A DNA stretch of 64,000 nucleotides from Pullichristensenella sp002068815 (GCA_040772885.1 JAXGXF010000004.1:62001-126000), one strand, 5' to 3'; counted from the stretch's first letter, positions 16,494 to 25,233 are shown. Notes: generated by a model from the letters alone, not told the origin. A program made the numbers and translations.

Positions 16494-17445
16494 TGCTCTC
16501 ACCTGCCTTTTCAAAGTACCGGATATAGATTTCGTCGAGGTCGCCGCCGAGCTTGCGAAGGTGCTCGAGCCGGAAGCCGCCGTCCACGGCCGCCTTCGCG
16601 ATTGCGGGCCGGATGTCCCTCTCCGAGCGGACGATCAAAGCGTCGCGGCCCTTTTCGACCTCGGTAACTCCGTCCAGGCCGCGCAGCAGGCCGATCAGCT
16701 CCTCGCCGGCGGGCGAGGCCATGACCTCGGCGGACTGCGGGCAGTTCTCCTCGAGCTGCCGACCCAGTTCCCCGATCGGACCGCAGGCGATCAGCTTTCC
16801 CTTGACGAAGGTGCCGACGCGGTCGCACACCTGCTGCACCTGGTAGAGCTGGTGCGAGGAGATCAAAATCGTCCTGTGCTCCTCGACCGACAGCGCGCGC
16901 ACCAATTCCATCAATTCGCGGGTGCCCTCCGGGTCGAGGCCGGTCGTCGGCTCGTCCATGATCAGGATCTCCGGGTCCTTCATCAATATGTCCGCGATGC
17001 CGAGCCGCTGCTTCATGCCCTTCGAGTAGCCGCCGGCCCTGCGGTCGATGGCCTCGGCAAGCCCGACGCGCTTCGCGAGGGTTTGGATGCGCTCCTCGAT
17101 CGTCCTCTCGTCCAGGCCGCTCAGCCTTCCGGTAAAGCGCAGGTTCTCCCGGCCCGTCAGGTGCGGGTAGAAGCTCATGTTGTCGGGGAGGTAGCCGACG
17201 ATTCGCTTGATCGCGATCGGGTTTTTCGTGCAGTCGAACCCCGCGATCCGCGCGCTGCCGGCGCTCGGCTCCGTGAGCCCGAGCAGCATCAGCGTTGTCG
17301 TCGTCTTGCCGGCGCCGTTCGGGCCGAGCAGGCCGAACACCTCGCCCCGATATATCGTCAGGTTCAGGTCGTCGACGGCCGTCAGCCGGCCGTAGTGCTT
17401 CGTAAGCCCCTTTGTTTCGAGAATGGCGCTCTCCGGCATCGTCAT
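16435..17445 (-). CDS. ABC transporter ATP-binding protein
   Basis: ATPase of the ABC-2 exporter, 336 residues. It has Walker A GPNGAGKTTTT near residue 40, the signature YSKGMKQRLG near 140, Walker B ILIMDEPTTGLDPEG and switch His in ISSHQ. A C-terminal extension of about 100 residues is seen in CcmA-type ATPases. It begins with an ATGA overlap on the NEW3 gene stop and overlaps the permease gene at its 3-prime end, so all three are translationally coupled. Confidence 0.95.
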   Translation of the reverse strand: MTMPESAILETKGLTKHYGRLTAVDDLNLTIYRGEVFGLLGPNGAGKTTTTLMLLGLTEPSAGSARIAGFDCTKNPIAIKRIVGYLPDNMSFYPHLTGRENLRFTGRLSGLDERTIEERIQTLAKRVGLAEAIDRRAGGYSKGMKQRLGIADILMKDPEILIMDEPTTGLDPEGTRELMELVRALSVEEHRTILISSHQLYQVQQVCDRVGTFVKGKLIACGPIGELGRQLEENCPQSAEVMASPAGEELIGLLRGLDGVTEVEKGRDALIVRSERDIRPAIAKAAVDGGFRLEHLRKLGGDLDEIYIRYFEKAGESNGSDDALKRGRKRFGRRGA

Positions 17446-18650
17446 CGCCTCCCGAGACGGCGGAACAGCGCGACGAGGCCGATCGCGAGCACGGCGATGA
17501 TCCCGATGCCGACGAAGCCCCAGGTCGTCTGCGTCTTGATCGTCACGCGGAACTCGGCGGAATCGGAGGCCTTCGCCGTCTTGGCGGTCAGCTTGAACGC
17601 GTAGTCGCCGGAGATCGCCTCGCCGCTGGGGGTGATGTAGGCGGTGGCCTCGACCGTCGCGCCCTGCTCGAGTACGTCGATTGTCGCGGGTTCGAAGCGC
17701 GCGGTCCAGTCGGCGGGCATCGTCGAGTTCAGGTTGATGTTCGTGAGCTCCGCGTTGCCGGCGTTCGTGATCCGAAGCGCGACCGGCGTTTCCTCCTTCG
17801 CGTGCGCGTCCAGGCTCAAAAGGCCGCTCGGCGTGTCGAGCGAGAGCTTGTAGCTGCCGGTGATCTTTACCTTGAGTTCGATCGGAAGCTGGACGCTCGC
17901 CGACGCCGCGGTGACCTGTATGGCGTACTCGCCGGCGGCGACGTCCTCCGGCGGCGTCACGCCGATCGACAGACTCTGGCTCTTGCGCGCGGCCACGTCG
18001 ATGCTCGCGATCTGCGTCGTCTCCCGGCCGGGCTTCACGGCCACCTTCCAGCCCTCCGGCGCATAGGCCGTGAAGCTGTAGGTCTGGTCGGACAGCATGT
18101 TGTTGACGAGCGTCGCGCTGAAGTTGAAGGCGGTCGTCGCGTCGCCCTCCTGCGACGGGTACTGTGCCTCGAAGGTCGAGTTTCCGACCTCCTCGGAGCT
18201 GACGATCAGCGTAAGGTCGTACTCGTCGCGGAGAAGCGCCCCGGCGTCGGCCTTGAGCTTCAGCGCGTAGGCGCCGTCGGCGGCGCTCACCGGCACGACG
18301 ACGTTCAACTCGACCGTCGAGTCGACGCTCCCGGGCATTACATGCGCGCCGGTGATCCGCGCGTTGTCGGCGCTGAAGTAGGCCGTCCAGCCCTCGGGCA
18401 GAGACTCGATGCCGAGCACAACGTCTGCGGACGACTTCGAGGGGTTTGCGATCGAGACCGGAAAATTCAGGTCCTCGCCCGCCTTTACGGTCATGCCCGT
18501 GTAGGGCGTGCTGATCTCGAACGCGCCGGGAACCGCCGGCTCCGTCGCCTCCGCGACTGCGTTAAGCGGCAGAAAGAGCGCGATGAGAACCGCAAACACC
18601 GCGATGTTTTGGAGCGACCTTTTTCCATGATTCGTAATGTCCATGTTCAT
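17442..18650 (-). CDS. NEW3-domain membrane protein (COG1470-like)
   Basis: Exported, membrane-anchored protein of 402 residues: signal peptide at 1-33 (IAVFAVLIALFLPLNAVAEA), three NEW3-type beta-sandwich repeats (recurring phrases such as LPEGWTAYF, APEGWKVAV, MPADWTARF, each about 110-120 residues apart), and a C-terminal membrane helix (TTWGFVGIGIIAVLAIGLVAL) ending in RRLGRR. It is encoded just upstream of, and overlapping, the ABC exporter ATPase. NEW3 domains are found in carbohydrate enzymes and in COG1470 proteins linked to ABC exporters, so an extracellular partner of the exporter is likely. The 297 bases upstream of it contain no gene that I can support. Confidence 0.88.
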   Translation of the reverse strand: MNMDITNHGKRSLQNIAVFAVLIALFLPLNAVAEATEPAVPGAFEISTPYTGMTVKAGEDLNFPVSIANPSKSSADVVLGIESLPEGWTAYFSADNARITGAHVMPGSVDSTVELNVVVPVSAADGAYALKLKADAGALLRDEYDLTLIVSSEEVGNSTFEAQYPSQEGDATTAFNFSATLVNNMLSDQTYSFTAYAPEGWKVAVKPGRETTQIASIDVAARKSQSLSIGVTPPEDVAAGEYAIQVTAASASVQLPIELKVKITGSYKLSLDTPSGLLSLDAHAKEETPVALRITNAGNAELTNINLNSTMPADWTARFEPATIDVLEQGATVEATAYITPSGEAISGDYAFKLTAKTAKASDSAEFRVTIKTQTTWGFVGIGIIAVLAIGLVALFRRLGRR

Positions 18651-18947
18651 GTCAATCGCCTCGCTTTCTTTTTTTGGCTGGCAGTATTTTAATTCCGGTT
18701 TTTATATAAGTTTTGTACAATCTGAAAACGAAGTGTGGAATTTTCAGGGATTATTTGTGGCGAAATCGGGGCGAAGGGAGGAACCCAGACGGCAAAAAGT
18801 TCATCGGCGAGGGCCGGCCGCTCTGCGCGATCGACGGAAGGCGGGCGAGGGGCAAAACCGCAAAAAAAGCCGCGAAGTTGGGCAGAAGCCCTTCTCGCGG
18901 CAATTTATTTCCCCGTAAAGGGATGCGGGGTTCGCGCCCCGGGACGC

Positions 18948-20117
18948 CTACGTCGCCCGACGGTCGTAGACGATCTCCCCGTCGATGATCGTGTAGAGCG
19001 TCTTTGTGAACACCTCGAGCGGGTTGCCGGAGAAAACCGCCACGTCCGCGTCCTTTCCGGGCGCGAGACTGCCGACGCGGTCGGCGACGTTGCAGATTTC
19101 GGCGGCGTTGATCGTGATCGCCTTCAGCGCCTCGTCGATGCCGAGCCCCTCCCGCGCGGCGAGCCCCGCGCAGATCGGCAGGTACTGTATCAGCGAGACG
19201 GGGTGGTCGGTCGTGATCGCGACCTTGACCCCGGCTTTGCTGAGCACCCCGGCCGTCTTGAAGTCGCCGTACTGGACCTCGGGCTTTCGCCTCGAGGCGA
19301 GCGACGGGCCGACGATCGCCGGGAACCCGGATTTTTCGATCGCGTCGGCGATCAGGTGCCCCTCCGTGCAGTGGTCGAGCGTCATCCTGAGGTCGAACTC
19401 CTTTGCGATCCGGATGGCCGTCAATATGTCGTCGGCCCTGTGCACATGCGCCTTGAGTGGAATTTCGCGATTGAGCACCGGGAGCCAGCACTCGTATTTG
19501 AAGTCCTTTTCGAATTTCTCCCCGCCGTCTTTTTTGGCGCGCTCGTACTGCCGGGCGAGCGCGAGCTCCTCGCGCAGAAGCGCGGCGACGCTCATGCGCG
19601 TCGAGGGCATGCGGCTCTGGTCCATGTAGTTCTTCTTCGGGTTTTCGCCGAACGCAACCTTCATCGCCGCCGGCTCGAGCACGACCATATCGTCGAGGCA
19701 CCGGCCGTTCGTCTTGACGAACGCGAACTGGCCGCCCACGACGTTCGAGCTGCCCGGGCCGATCATCGCGGAGGTGATGCCGGCCGCGATCGCTGCGTGA
19801 AACGCCGCGTCCATCGGGTTGATCGCGTCCAGCGCCCGGAGGTACGGCGTGACCGGCTCCATCGTCTCGTTGCAGTCGTTGCCCTCGAGCCCGACCTTTT
19901 CGCCGGATATCCCCATGTGGCAGTGCGCCTCGACGATCCCGGGGAGCACCCAGCCGCCCTCCGCGTCGACGACGGCGACGTCCCGGCCGAATTCCTGTTC
20001 CCGCAGGTCCCGGAGCGCGCCCACCCGCGCGATTTTTTTGCCGTCGATCGCCAGAAAGCCGCTCTCGTGGGTCGCGCCGGCCATCGTCAGGATTCTGCCG
20101 TTCTTTACAATCATCAT
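18948..20117 (-). CDS. Amidohydrolase (imidazolonepropionase-like, COG1228)
   Basis: Metal-dependent hydrolase, 389 residues. A small beta domain at the N-terminus (IVKNGRILTM) is followed by the barrel with HCHMG near 60, KAHVHRADD near 205, TLDHCTEGH near 225 and TTDHP near 300, and the C-terminal GKDADVAVFSGNPLEV that completes the beta domain. The frame is open to 20159, but GAAAGGTGAC before the ATG at 20117 sets the start. It stands between the NEW3 operon and the Asn-rich gene and seems to be transcribed alone. Substrate cannot be given; cyclic imide, dipeptide and atrazine-type hydrolases share this architecture. Confidence 0.9.
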   Translation of the reverse strand: MMIVKNGRILTMAGATHESGFLAIDGKKIARVGALRDLREQEFGRDVAVVDAEGGWVLPGIVEAHCHMGISGEKVGLEGNDCNETMEPVTPYLRALDAINPMDAAFHAAIAAGITSAMIGPGSSNVVGGQFAFVKTNGRCLDDMVVLEPAAMKVAFGENPKKNYMDQSRMPSTRMSVAALLREELALARQYERAKKDGGEKFEKDFKYECWLPVLNREIPLKAHVHRADDILTAIRIAKEFDLRMTLDHCTEGHLIADAIEKSGFPAIVGPSLASRRKPEVQYGDFKTAGVLSKAGVKVAITTDHPVSLIQYLPICAGLAAREGLGIDEALKAITINAAEICNVADRVGSLAPGKDADVAVFSGNPLEVFTKTLYTIIDGEIVYDRRAT

Positions 20118-20242
20118 GTGGTTGTCACCTTTCTTCGGGTCCCTTAGTATGCTTTTCATTTTCCCGGCGTTTATTCAGCCGCCAAAACGCATAAAAACGC
20201 CTGCGCGAGAGCACAATGGACGTGAAGGGAGGATGCACAGGC

Positions 20243-20416
20243 ATGGATGACAAGAACAAGAAGTGGAATAACAACAACCAGCAGAACGCCGATCGCAACC
20301 GCAACAACCAGAACGACCAGAACAACCGCAACAACCGCAACAACCAGGACAATCGCAACAACCAGGACAACCGCAACAATCAGAACAACGACAACCGGAA
20401 CAACAACAATCGGTGA
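20243..20416 (+). CDS. Small Asn/Gln/Arg-rich repeat protein, unknown function
   Basis: A 57-residue protein starting MDDKNKKWNNNNQQN and continuing with repeats of the type NNRNNQDNR; Asn, Gln, Arg and Asp make up nearly everything. GGAGG at 20229-20233 is 9 bases before the ATG at 20243, and a good terminator follows at 20453, so it is a free-standing gene and not a translation artefact. I do not recognise the family. Low-complexity Asn-rich peptides of this size occur in spore-formers, but a spore role is only a guess. It is flanked by two genes on the opposite strand. Confidence 0.7.
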   Translation: MDDKNKKWNNNNQQNADRNRNNQNDQNNRNNRNNQDNRNNQDNRNNQNNDNRNNNNR

Positions 20417-20452
20417 CCTGAAGGAATCGGCTTCCCTGTGAACCAACGGGGA

Positions 20453-20489
20453 GGGTGAGCGGGCGATCGCCTGCCCACCCTTGTTTTTT
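20453..20489 (+). terminator. Intrinsic terminator after the Asn-rich gene
   Basis: GGGTGAGCGGGCGA pairs with TCGCCTGCCCACCC (20453-20480) with one mismatch and one G-U pair, followed by TTGTTTTTTA. The P-type ATPase gene (-) ends at 20504 just beyond it. Confidence 0.8.
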
Positions 20490-20503
20490 AATGGCGCGAG
20501 AAT

Positions 20504-23143
20504 CTACATCCACTCCCCGTACCGCCGCACATACGCCCTCTTGACGAGCTGCACGCACGCGAGGTACCCGGCCAGTATCGCGGCGAGCCACGGGGCGAAC
20601 GCCGGCGGCAGGCGCATCATGTCTAAGCCGATCGAGAGGCCGGTGAAGCCGGTCGCGAGCGCGACGGCGGCGACGAGGAACGTCGACAGAAACAGCGGCA
20701 AAGACGGCCTGCTCTGCAAAAACGGTATGCGCGCCGTGCGGATCATGTGGATGACGAGCACCTGCGACACCGTGCCGAACACGAACCAGCCGCACTGGAA
20801 CAGCGGCGCCAGTTCGAGCCGGTTCGCGCCGACGGCCCACCAGATGACGGCGAAGCAGAGTATGTCGAACACCGAGCTCAGCGGCCCCATGTGCGCCATG
20901 AACGACTTGATCGACCTGGTCTCCCACCTGCGCGGCTTCTTGATGTACTCGGCGTCGACGCTGTCGAACGGTATGCCCATCTGCGAGAAGTCGCACAGCA
21001 GGTTCTGCGTCAGAAGCTGCACAGGCAGCATCGGCAGGAACGGCAGGAAGACGCTCGCAACGATCACCGAGATCATGTTCCCGAAGTTGCCGCTCGCCGC
21101 CATCTTGATGTACTTGATGATGTTCCCGAACGTGCGGCGGCCCTCGACGACGCCCTCCTCGAGCACCATCAGGTCCTTTTTCAAAAGCACGATGTCCGCA
21201 GTCTCCTTCGCGATGTCTACGGCGCTGTCGACCGAGATGCCGACGTCGGCCTGCCGAAGCGGGAGCGCGTCGTTGATGCCGTCGCCCATGTAGCCGACGG
21301 TGTGCCCCTCGGCCTGGAACGCCGCGACGACCCGCTCCTTCTGCGCCGGCGACAGCTTCGCGAACAGGTCGCAGCTCCTTGCCGCTTTCCGGAGCCGGGT
21401 GTCGTCCATCCGGTCGATGTCGCGGCCTGTCAGCAGCCGATCGGTGTTCACGCCCACCTTGCCGCAGACCTTGACGGCGACGCCCTCGCTGTCGCCGGTC
21501 AGGACGACGGTTCGCACCCCATGCTCGCTGAGCGCGGCGATCGCGGCTTTGGCGCTCTCCTTCGGCGGGTCCAGGAAGCCCACGAAGCCGATCAGCACCA
21601 TGTCGCGCTCGTCGGCGACGCCGAACGCGCCGATGTCCGGGACCTCGTTTTTCTGCGCGACGGCGATCATCCGGAGGCCCTCGGCGTTGTATTTTTCGTA
21701 GGTCGCCGTCGCGATCCTCCGCGCCTCGTCGTCCATCGGCAGCACGCGCCCGTTCATCTCGACGAACGCGGAGATCGCGATGATCTCCTCGACCGCGCCC
21801 TTCGTGATCAACTGCCGCTTGCCGCTCTTGTCCGCGAGCACGACGCTCATCCTGCGCCGGGAGAAGTCGAACGGTATCTCGTCGACGCGGTGGTAGGCGC
21901 CGAGCGCATTTTCCAGCCCGTACTGCGCGGCGCGGTTGATGATCGCGACGTCGATCAGGTTCTTGAGCCCGGTCTGGAAATAGCTGTTGAGGTAGGCGTG
22001 GCGCAGGATCCGGGCGTCGTCCTCGCCGTGCAGGTTCATGTACTTCTCCAGCACGATCTTGTCCTCGGTCAGCGTGCCGGTCTTGTCGGTCAAAAGCACG
22101 TCCATCTCGCCGAACGTCTGGATCGCGCCGAGCGTGCGCACGATGACCTTGTGCTTGGACATCGAGACCGCGCCCTTTGCGAGCGTCGAGGTCATGATCA
22201 CCGGCAGCATCTCCGGCGTGAGACCGACCGCGATGCTGATCGAGAACAGCAGCGCGCCCGCCCAGTCGCGCTTCGCGAGCCCGTTGATGAGGAACACGAT
22301 CGGGACCATGACGAGCATCATCCGCACGAGCAGCTTGCTGACCGAATCGACGCCGCGCTCGAAGCTGCTCTTCGCGCGGTCGCCGGACAGCGACTTCGCC
22401 ATCGAGCCGAAGTACGTGTCGTTGCCGGTCGCGAGCACGACCGCCGTCGCGCTGCCGCTGATGACATTGGAACCCATGAGGCCGATGTTTTTGAGGTCCG
22501 TCAGCGCGTCGTCCGGCGCGCCCGGGGCGTCCGCGAACTTCTCGACGGGGTTGGATTCGCCGGTCAGCGCCGCCTGCGCGACGAACGTGTCCTTCGTCTG
22601 AAGAAACCGCACGTCCGAGGGCAGCATGTCGCCCGCCGAGAGCCGCACGACATCGCCGGGAACGACCTCGTCCATCGGGATTTCGCGGAGCTCCCCGTCG
22701 CGCCAGACGTCCGCCTTGTTCGAGATCATCTTCGAGAGCGCCTCGGCCGCCGCGTTCGAACGCTGGCTCTGCACGAACGCGATCAGGCTCGAGACGGTCA
22801 CGAGCGCCAGTATGATGCTCACGGTCAGGTAGTCGGGGCGGAGAGATGCGACGACGTCCGTGAAATACGCGATCGCGGCGACGACGAGCAGTATGATGTT
22901 GAAGGGGTTGATCACCGCCTCCCGAATCCTGTGGAGCGCGGTGTCCCGGTTTCCCGCGGTGATGACGTTCTTCCCGAACTCGTTCCGCCTGTCCTCCGCC
23001 TCCTCGCCCGTGAGCCCCGCCCGCCGCGCGGACAGCAGCGAAAACAGCTCCTCCTCCGCGAGGAGCGCCTGCGCGCGGAGCTTTGCCTCGGTGTCCTGCC
23101 GGTTTTTCCGCATCTGCCTGCTCTTCCGGTTCATGAAATTCAC
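20504..23143 (-). CDS. P-type ATPase, MgtA/MgtB magnesium-importer family
   Basis: Large P-type ATPase of the P3B group, which imports Mg2+. It has an N-terminal cytoplasmic tail, the TGES motif of the actuator domain (AALTGESNPVEKF), the phosphorylation motif DKTGTLTEDK, and the hinge GDGINDALPLRQADVGISVD, with about ten membrane segments; the 879-residue length is normal for MgtA. I chose the GTG at 23143: AAGGA lies 9 bases upstream, whereas the ATG at 23152 has no spacing and ATG 23134 is too far. The leader on the same strand holds a short ORF, alternative hairpins and an intrinsic terminator, pointing to transcription attenuation, perhaps by Mg2+. Confidence 0.93.
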   Translation of the reverse strand: MNFMNRKSRQMRKNRQDTEAKLRAQALLAEEELFSLLSARRAGLTGEEAEDRRNEFGKNVITAGNRDTALHRIREAVINPFNIILLVVAAIAYFTDVVASLRPDYLTVSIILALVTVSSLIAFVQSQRSNAAAEALSKMISNKADVWRDGELREIPMDEVVPGDVVRLSAGDMLPSDVRFLQTKDTFVAQAALTGESNPVEKFADAPGAPDDALTDLKNIGLMGSNVISGSATAVVLATGNDTYFGSMAKSLSGDRAKSSFERGVDSVSKLLVRMMLVMVPIVFLINGLAKRDWAGALLFSISIAVGLTPEMLPVIMTSTLAKGAVSMSKHKVIVRTLGAIQTFGEMDVLLTDKTGTLTEDKIVLEKYMNLHGEDDARILRHAYLNSYFQTGLKNLIDVAIINRAAQYGLENALGAYHRVDEIPFDFSRRRMSVVLADKSGKRQLITKGAVEEIIAISAFVEMNGRVLPMDDEARRIATATYEKYNAEGLRMIAVAQKNEVPDIGAFGVADERDMVLIGFVGFLDPPKESAKAAIAALSEHGVRTVVLTGDSEGVAVKVCGKVGVNTDRLLTGRDIDRMDDTRLRKAARSCDLFAKLSPAQKERVVAAFQAEGHTVGYMGDGINDALPLRQADVGISVDSAVDIAKETADIVLLKKDLMVLEEGVVEGRRTFGNIIKYIKMAASGNFGNMISVIVASVFLPFLPMLPVQLLTQNLLCDFSQMGIPFDSVDAEYIKKPRRWETRSIKSFMAHMGPLSSVFDILCFAVIWWAVGANRLELAPLFQCGWFVFGTVSQVLVIHMIRTARIPFLQSRPSLPLFLSTFLVAAVALATGFTGLSIGLDMMRLPPAFAPWLAAILAGYLACVQLVKRAYVRRYGEWM

Positions 23144-23197
23144 TGGTATCATTCCTTTCTCTTTAGGATTCCCCAGTGAAAACATCGGATGCGCAGC

Positions 23198-23220
23198 AAA
23201 AAGCCGCCCCGGCGGGCGGC
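23198..23220 (-). terminator. Intrinsic terminator in the leader of the P-type ATPase gene
   Basis: Read on the minus strand, GCCGCCC and GGGCGGC form a perfect 7-base stem around a 4-base loop, followed directly by five T. It lies 55 bases upstream of the ATPase start, so it would stop transcripts before the gene unless pairing is changed. Confidence 0.75.
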
Positions 23221-23236
23221 GAAGGATGCGCGCGGA

Positions 23237-23294
23237 TTCGTCCGTCAGCGCAAGCGCACGACGGACGAAAACCCGCGTTCAGCGCCGGTCCGTC
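23237..23294 (-). promoter_or_regulatory. Mutually exclusive hairpins of a probable attenuator
   Basis: On the minus strand a middle segment (23269-23260, TTCGTCCGTC) can pair perfectly over 10 bases with a downstream segment (23246-23237) or over 8 bases with an upstream one (CGACGGAC ending near 23288). The two pairings exclude each other. The stop of a 34-codon ORF falls at the edge of the downstream segment, so ribosome position could select the structure. How this is relayed to the terminator at 23198-23220 is not clear to me. Confidence 0.5.
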
Positions 23295-23349
23295 GGTCGA
23301 TGTTTCCACGCGCAAAGTCGTTCATAAGACCTCGCGGCTCGCCGTCCAT
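23245..23349 (-). CDS. Putative leader peptide ORF upstream of the P-type ATPase
   Basis: A 34-codon ORF beginning MDGEPRGLMNDF and ending VVRLR with TGA. The upstream sequence AGGGTGGTGAG gives a plausible ribosome binding site. Arg is frequent (7 of 34). It ends inside the alternative hairpin region and before an intrinsic terminator, the geometry of leader peptides that control attenuation; enterobacterial mgtA has the proline-rich MgtL in a similar place, but the sequences are unrelated. Translation is unproven, and part of the stretch overlaps an unused frame of the neighbouring region. Confidence 0.4.
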   Translation of the reverse strand: MDGEPRGLMNDFARGNIDRRTGAERGFSSVVRLR

Positions 23350-23440
23350 CGTCTCACCACCCTGTTAATGTCGATTTGTCCCCCATACAGTATGCGACAA
23401 AAGGCCGCACAAATCAACCGGACAACGGTTAATTTTGCCT

Positions 23441-24256
23441 TCAGACGAGCAGGTCCTTTTTTCGGTACCTGAGCCACGCCGCGAGCGAGCACCCGGCGAT
23501 GACGGCGCAGCCGACGATCCATTCCTCCGGGCGGATTCCCTCGGCCATCAGCTTGTCCGTCTTGATCCAGTCCATCGGCGAGAGCCAGGCGAGGAAGCGC
23601 AGCCGTTCGATCACGGCGGACAGCACGCCCAGGATGAACGTCCCGAACACGATGGCGATCGTGACGCCCGAGACGCCCCTGCTGCTCCGCACGAGCGTGG
23701 AAAGCAATAGCCCGACGGACGAAAACAGCAAGCCGACGAAGAATATCGCCGAGAAGAACAGGAAGGCCTCCCGCATGGCCGCGCCGAGCGCATACCCGCC
23801 GAACGACAGATAGCCGGCCACCGTGACCGCCCAGTGGACCGCGCACATCCCGAAAAACACCGCGAGGTGCGCAAGCGCCTTCTGCGCGAAGATCTCGCCG
23901 CGCGAGACGGGCTTCGCGCACAGGAACTCGATCGTGCCGTCCGTCTCCTCCTTGATGAGCAGCGCGACGGCCTGCTGCGTCGCGAGCACCATGATCGCGA
24001 GCGCGATGTACTGCACCACATAGCCGAAAAAGACCGTGATGACGGAGAAGTCGATGATCCCGGAGAGCCCGAACGCGGCCAGGACCGCGGGGGGCAGCCC
24101 CTCGAGCTTCGCGCCCGCGAGCGAGCGCATCGACTCCGACTGCATCGCCGGGAAGAAGGCGAGCAGCGCGTAGAGCACGCAGCCGATCGAGGCCGTCCCG
24201 GCGACGGCGCCCTTGCGGAGGTTTCGCAGCTCGAGCGAAAGGATATTCGCGTTCAT
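23441..24256 (-). CDS. ABC-2 type transporter permease
   Basis: Membrane subunit of a second ABC exporter, 271 residues with six membrane segments: one near residue 20, then FFGYVVQYIALAIMVLATQQ near 95, and four more toward the end. KEETDGTIEFLCAKPVSR is the conserved cytoplasmic stretch that follows the second segment in ABC-2 permeases. The ATG overlaps the stop of the ATPase gene as ATGA. The protein has the family's common length for half-permeases that act as dimers. Cargo unknown. Confidence 0.9.
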   Translation of the reverse strand: MNANILSLELRNLRKGAVAGTASIGCVLYALLAFFPAMQSESMRSLAGAKLEGLPPAVLAAFGLSGIIDFSVITVFFGYVVQYIALAIMVLATQQAVALLIKEETDGTIEFLCAKPVSRGEIFAQKALAHLAVFFGMCAVHWAVTVAGYLSFGGYALGAAMREAFLFFSAIFFVGLLFSSVGLLLSTLVRSSRGVSGVTIAIVFGTFILGVLSAVIERLRFLAWLSPMDWIKTDKLMAEGIRPEEWIVGCAVIAGCSLAAWLRYRKKDLLV

Positions 24257-25125
24257 TTGTTCTCCTCCTGCCCGTAGAGGTGCCAGAAGCGATCCTCCAT
24301 CCGCTCGTTTTCGACGGTGAAGTCGTCCGGGCCGAGTTCCCGAAGCGCGTCGATCAGCGCGCGGCCCGAAAGCGCCGAGCGGAATACGCGCCTCCCTCCG
24401 CCGTCCCGGATCAGCTCCAGACCCTCCGGAAGGATCGCGCCGCCGCCCGAGACCGAGAGCACCTTCTTCGGCTCCGCGGATTCCGCCAAATCCGCCACGG
24501 CGAGTATCGCCCCGTCCTTGATGAACGCCACGCGGCGGCAGTACTCCTGCACCTCCGCGAGGTTGTGGCTGGAGAGCAGCACGGTCGCGCCCTCCGCGGT
24601 GCGCCGCTTCAATTCCTCGAACAGCAATTTCTGCATGACCGGGTCGAGCCCGTTCGTCGGCTCGTCGAGGATCACGACCCTCGGCCTCGGCATCAGCGCG
24701 CAGATGATCGACACCTTCTTCTTGTTTCCGCTCGAGAGCTCGCGGAACCGCTTGAGCGCGTCCGCCTCGAACAGCGCGCAAAGCCGCTCCGCCTCGGAGG
24801 CGCAGTCGCCGGGGTAGAAGTCGGCGTTTCGGCGGAGCAGCTCGCCCACGCGCATGTTCGCGTAGAGCCGGACGTCGCTGGGCACATAGCCGGTGAAGGA
24901 CTTGATCCTGCGCGCGTCCCGCTCGGCGTCCAGCCCGCAGATCGTGGCCGACCCGCCGCTCTTTAAGACAAACCCCATCAGGATTCGGATCGTCGTCGTC
25001 TTTCCCGCGCCGTTGGGCCCGACGAAGCCGAAGATCTCGCCCTCGCCGACCGAAAAGGTCACGTCCCTCGCGCCGACGTGCCTTCCGTAGAGTTTTTTCA
25101 GGTGCTCGATTTCAATGACGGCCAT
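24253..25125 (-). CDS. ABC transporter ATP-binding protein
   Basis: ATPase of the exporter, 290 residues: Walker A GPNGAGKTTT near 38, signature ELSSGNKKKVSI near 130, Walker B RVVILDEPTNGLDPVMQ near 150, and LLSSHN. The C-terminal 80 residues resemble the regulatory tail of CcmA-type proteins. It is directly downstream of the binding-protein gene at 25234 on the same strand, separated by a stem-loop, and is coupled to the permease gene by ATGA. Confidence 0.95.
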   Translation of the reverse strand: MAVIEIEHLKKLYGRHVGARDVTFSVGEGEIFGFVGPNGAGKTTTIRILMGFVLKSGGSATICGLDAERDARRIKSFTGYVPSDVRLYANMRVGELLRRNADFYPGDCASEAERLCALFEADALKRFRELSSGNKKKVSIICALMPRPRVVILDEPTNGLDPVMQKLLFEELKRRTAEGATVLLSSHNLAEVQEYCRRVAFIKDGAILAVADLAESAEPKKVLSVSGGGAILPEGLELIRDGGGRRVFRSALSGRALIDALRELGPDDFTVENERMEDRFWHLYGQEENK

Positions 25126-25188
25126 TCCGGTGCTCCTCCCGCAGAGTTCCTTCCCGTATCGTGTCGCTTTCCGGCGGAACCATGCGCC

Positions 25189-25214
25189 GGGGCCCGGCTT
25201 GAAAGCCGGGCCCC
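25189..25214 (-). terminator. Stem-loop after the sugar-binding protein gene
   Basis: GGGGCCCGGCTT pairs with AAGCCGGGCCCC over 12 bases with a 2-base gap (inner pairs would open). There is no T run on the minus strand after it, so it may stabilise the 3-prime end of the binding-protein mRNA rather than terminate strongly. Confidence 0.5.
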
Positions 25215-25233
25215 CCGTCGGGTCGCGCGCTTT

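Noticed and set aside
20243..20416. Possible short tandem repeat or CRISPR-like array (AACAACCGCAACAACCAGGAC)
   Set aside because: The repeats are in codon phase, follow a ribosome binding site and encode NNRNNQD units; there are no unique spacers.
20747..23179. 810-codon frame on + opposite the P-type ATPase gene
   Set aside because: Antisense shadow of an intact, recognisable ATPase.
23198..23440. M-box (Mg2+) or yybP-ykoY riboswitch before the P-type ATPase
   Set aside because: The conserved core sequences of these riboswitches as I know them were not found; the ORF and alternative hairpins are a better description.
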